Of a DNA stretch of 64,000 nucleotides, positions 63,101-64,000 are shown piece by piece. The notes under the pieces were generated by a model, which was not told where the DNA came from, did no database searches, and saw only the letters and a list, made by a program, of their open reading frames with translations. The position numbers and the translations under genes were made by a program. The stretch is taken from contig CAKKTE020000188.1 of the NCBI GenBank assembly GCA_920105625.2, positions 374,001 through 438,000 of the forward strand, given 5' to 3'. Position 1 is the stretch's first letter. The number at the start of each line of letters is the position of its first letter. The DNA comes from Clusia tigrina. Taxonomy: Eukaryota; Arthropoda; Insecta; Diptera; Clusiidae.

Positions 63101-64000
63101 TGTAACGACTCTTTTTACAGCTGGGGTAAACTCAGCGGCTCCAGGGGTCGTATACAGAAAATATAATACTCCGGCGAGATAGATTTTGATGGTATTTATT
63201 TAAATTCAAAAAAATCAAACAAAACTACTTATTAATCCTATTCCTATATAATAGACTTAACCTTTGTATACTCGTTGTCAGTCTTTCTGTCTCGGCAAGT
63301 GTATGGTCCAGTGACACAGATAGCCCAGTAAGAAACCGATTGGAAACCTGATATTCTTACTGAGTTCCTATGTTCTGGTTGTGTACGTGACTTAGTAAGA
63401 AATCGATTGGAAACCTGATGTTCCCACTAAGTCGCGACGGCTATGTATCGTGTTGGTCTTAGTAAAGTATGTGTCTCAGTAACATAGGTACCCCAGTAAG
63501 AAACCGATTGGAAACCTGGTGTTCTTATTGAGTTACTATGTCCAGGTTGTTTACGTGACTTAGTAAGAAATCGATTAGAAACCTGATGTTCCTACTAAGT
63601 CTCGACGGCGTATGGTTCTGAAGGCTGTTGTCGGCTCGGAGGTTATTCCCTGAAGAAGAGACTGCTGTTTGGGCCATACGGCTTATATAGCCCAATTTGT
63701 CACAGCGGCTGGTGCATGTTGTTATTGGCGGGCCACCGTTTAACTTCCGTTGGGCGGCCTCGCTTTCTGCTAATCACCTCGCTTGTTGTTGTTGTGGCCA
63801 GGCTTGTTGTTATTGTAACATTTTGCCTTTGGGCCACCTTCAACTCCTGTCGGTTAGCAACCTCACTCCAGCGGTTTCTGGTTTGCCTGCAGTATTGTTT
63901 GCTGCAAGCAGCGCTGTCCGAAATCCTGTAGTGTTGTTGTTGTTAAATATTATTATATTCAATTCAACTTGGAGCCAGCATATTCTTTCTCATTCCTCCT
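63101..64000 (-). repeat. LTR-Z: Osvaldo-like LTR, runs off the window
   Basis: TGTAACGACTCTTTTTACAGCTGG starts like LTR-Y's U5 end, and the order U5, poly(A) region, hairpin array (63326-63601), TATA (63681) and TTG-rich U3 is the same. Sequence between these parts is quite different, so it is a diverged subfamily. No PBS is visible at the left edge, where Errant-B sequence stands. The window ends before the LTR does. Confidence 0.8.
63326..63601 (-). repeat. Hairpin array of LTR-Z (two dimers, offset about 168 bp)
   Basis: Four inverted repeats: 63326-63362 (CAGTAAGAA/TTCTTACTG, 9 of 9), 63389-63433 (GACTTAGTAAGAA with TTCCCACTAAGTC, 11 of 13), 63494-63530 (CAGTAAGAA/TTCTTATTG, 8 plus one G-T), 63557-63601 (GACTTAGTAAGAA with TTCCTACTAAGTC, 12 of 13). 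Each loop contains CGATTGGAAACC or a one-base variant. Located 80-360 nt downstream of the TATA box in element sense. Confidence 0.87.

Noticed and set aside
63326..63601. CRISPR-like repeat array
   Set aside because: Regularly spaced repeats, but within an LTR of a eukaryotic element. The 'spacers' are themselves related and the units are dimeric hairpins.

Overview
The window looks like constitutive or transposon-rich heterochromatin of a higher fly (Diptera). There is no recognisable host gene, tRNA gene or bacterial signal. Almost all of the 64 kb is nested LTR retrotransposons (Ty3/gypsy and BEL/Pao) and LINEs. The primer-binding sites match fly tRNA-Ser, -Arg, -Leu and -Lys 3' ends as I remember them, and the element families (errantivirus with env, 412/mdg1-like, Mag-like, BEL/Pao, Jockey-like, RNase H-bearing LINE) are typical of Drosophilidae/Tephritidae. 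I cannot name the species.

Layout, left to right. (1) 1-13277: a minus-strand Ty3/gypsy element ('gypsy-1') with a tRNA-Ser PBS, 505-bp LTRs and broken gag/pol. A 2598-bp block running from gag into the LTR is tandemly duplicated. (2) 13278-17326: unassigned sequence, a Jockey-like LINE scrap, a lone Osvaldo/Ulysses-like LTR ('LTR-X') and a 603-bp MITE with 53-bp terminal inverted repeats. (3) 17327-22536: a minus-strand BEL/Pao element ('BEL-B') with near-identical 252-253-bp LTRs. Its gag is fused directly to RT by an internal deletion. (4) 23007-63100: fragments of one old minus-strand errantivirus ('Errant-B'), interrupted by an RNase H-bearing LINE (about 24429-29740) and by a plus-strand BEL/Pao element ('BEL-A', 30439-62957). 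(5) 63101-64000: another Osvaldo-like LTR ('LTR-Z') cutting Errant-B gag and running off the window.

BEL-A is itself split twice. Its 5' LTR holds an 8.3-kb rearranged Osvaldo-like provirus ('Osv-Y', 30643-38954), which carries a Mag-like gypsy element with 128-bp LTRs (31941-36555). Its RT holds an 18-kb errantivirus ('Errant-A', 41863-59887) with an uninterrupted env frame. Errant-A in turn carries a 412/mdg1-like element in its integrase (44474-51166) and a CR1-like LINE in its gag (54362-58927). The stack is four levels deep, and most joins can be placed to within a few bases from LTR ends, target duplications or the resumption of the interrupted reading frame.

The most interesting observations are two. 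First, the three diverged Osvaldo-like LTRs (X, Y, Z) each carry an array of about four stem-loops just downstream of the TATA box. The loops are conserved while the stem sequences differ but still pair, which is a covariation pattern suggesting a functional RNA structure. Second, Osv-Y is an inside-out provirus: a 102-bp R-U5 palindrome at one end, a second U5/PBS palindrome at the other, and gag reading against its only full LTR. This looks like an aberrant reverse-transcription or self-integration product that still integrated with a 4-bp target duplication. Many frames are broken by single-base shifts. Some of these could be assembly indels rather than real mutations.
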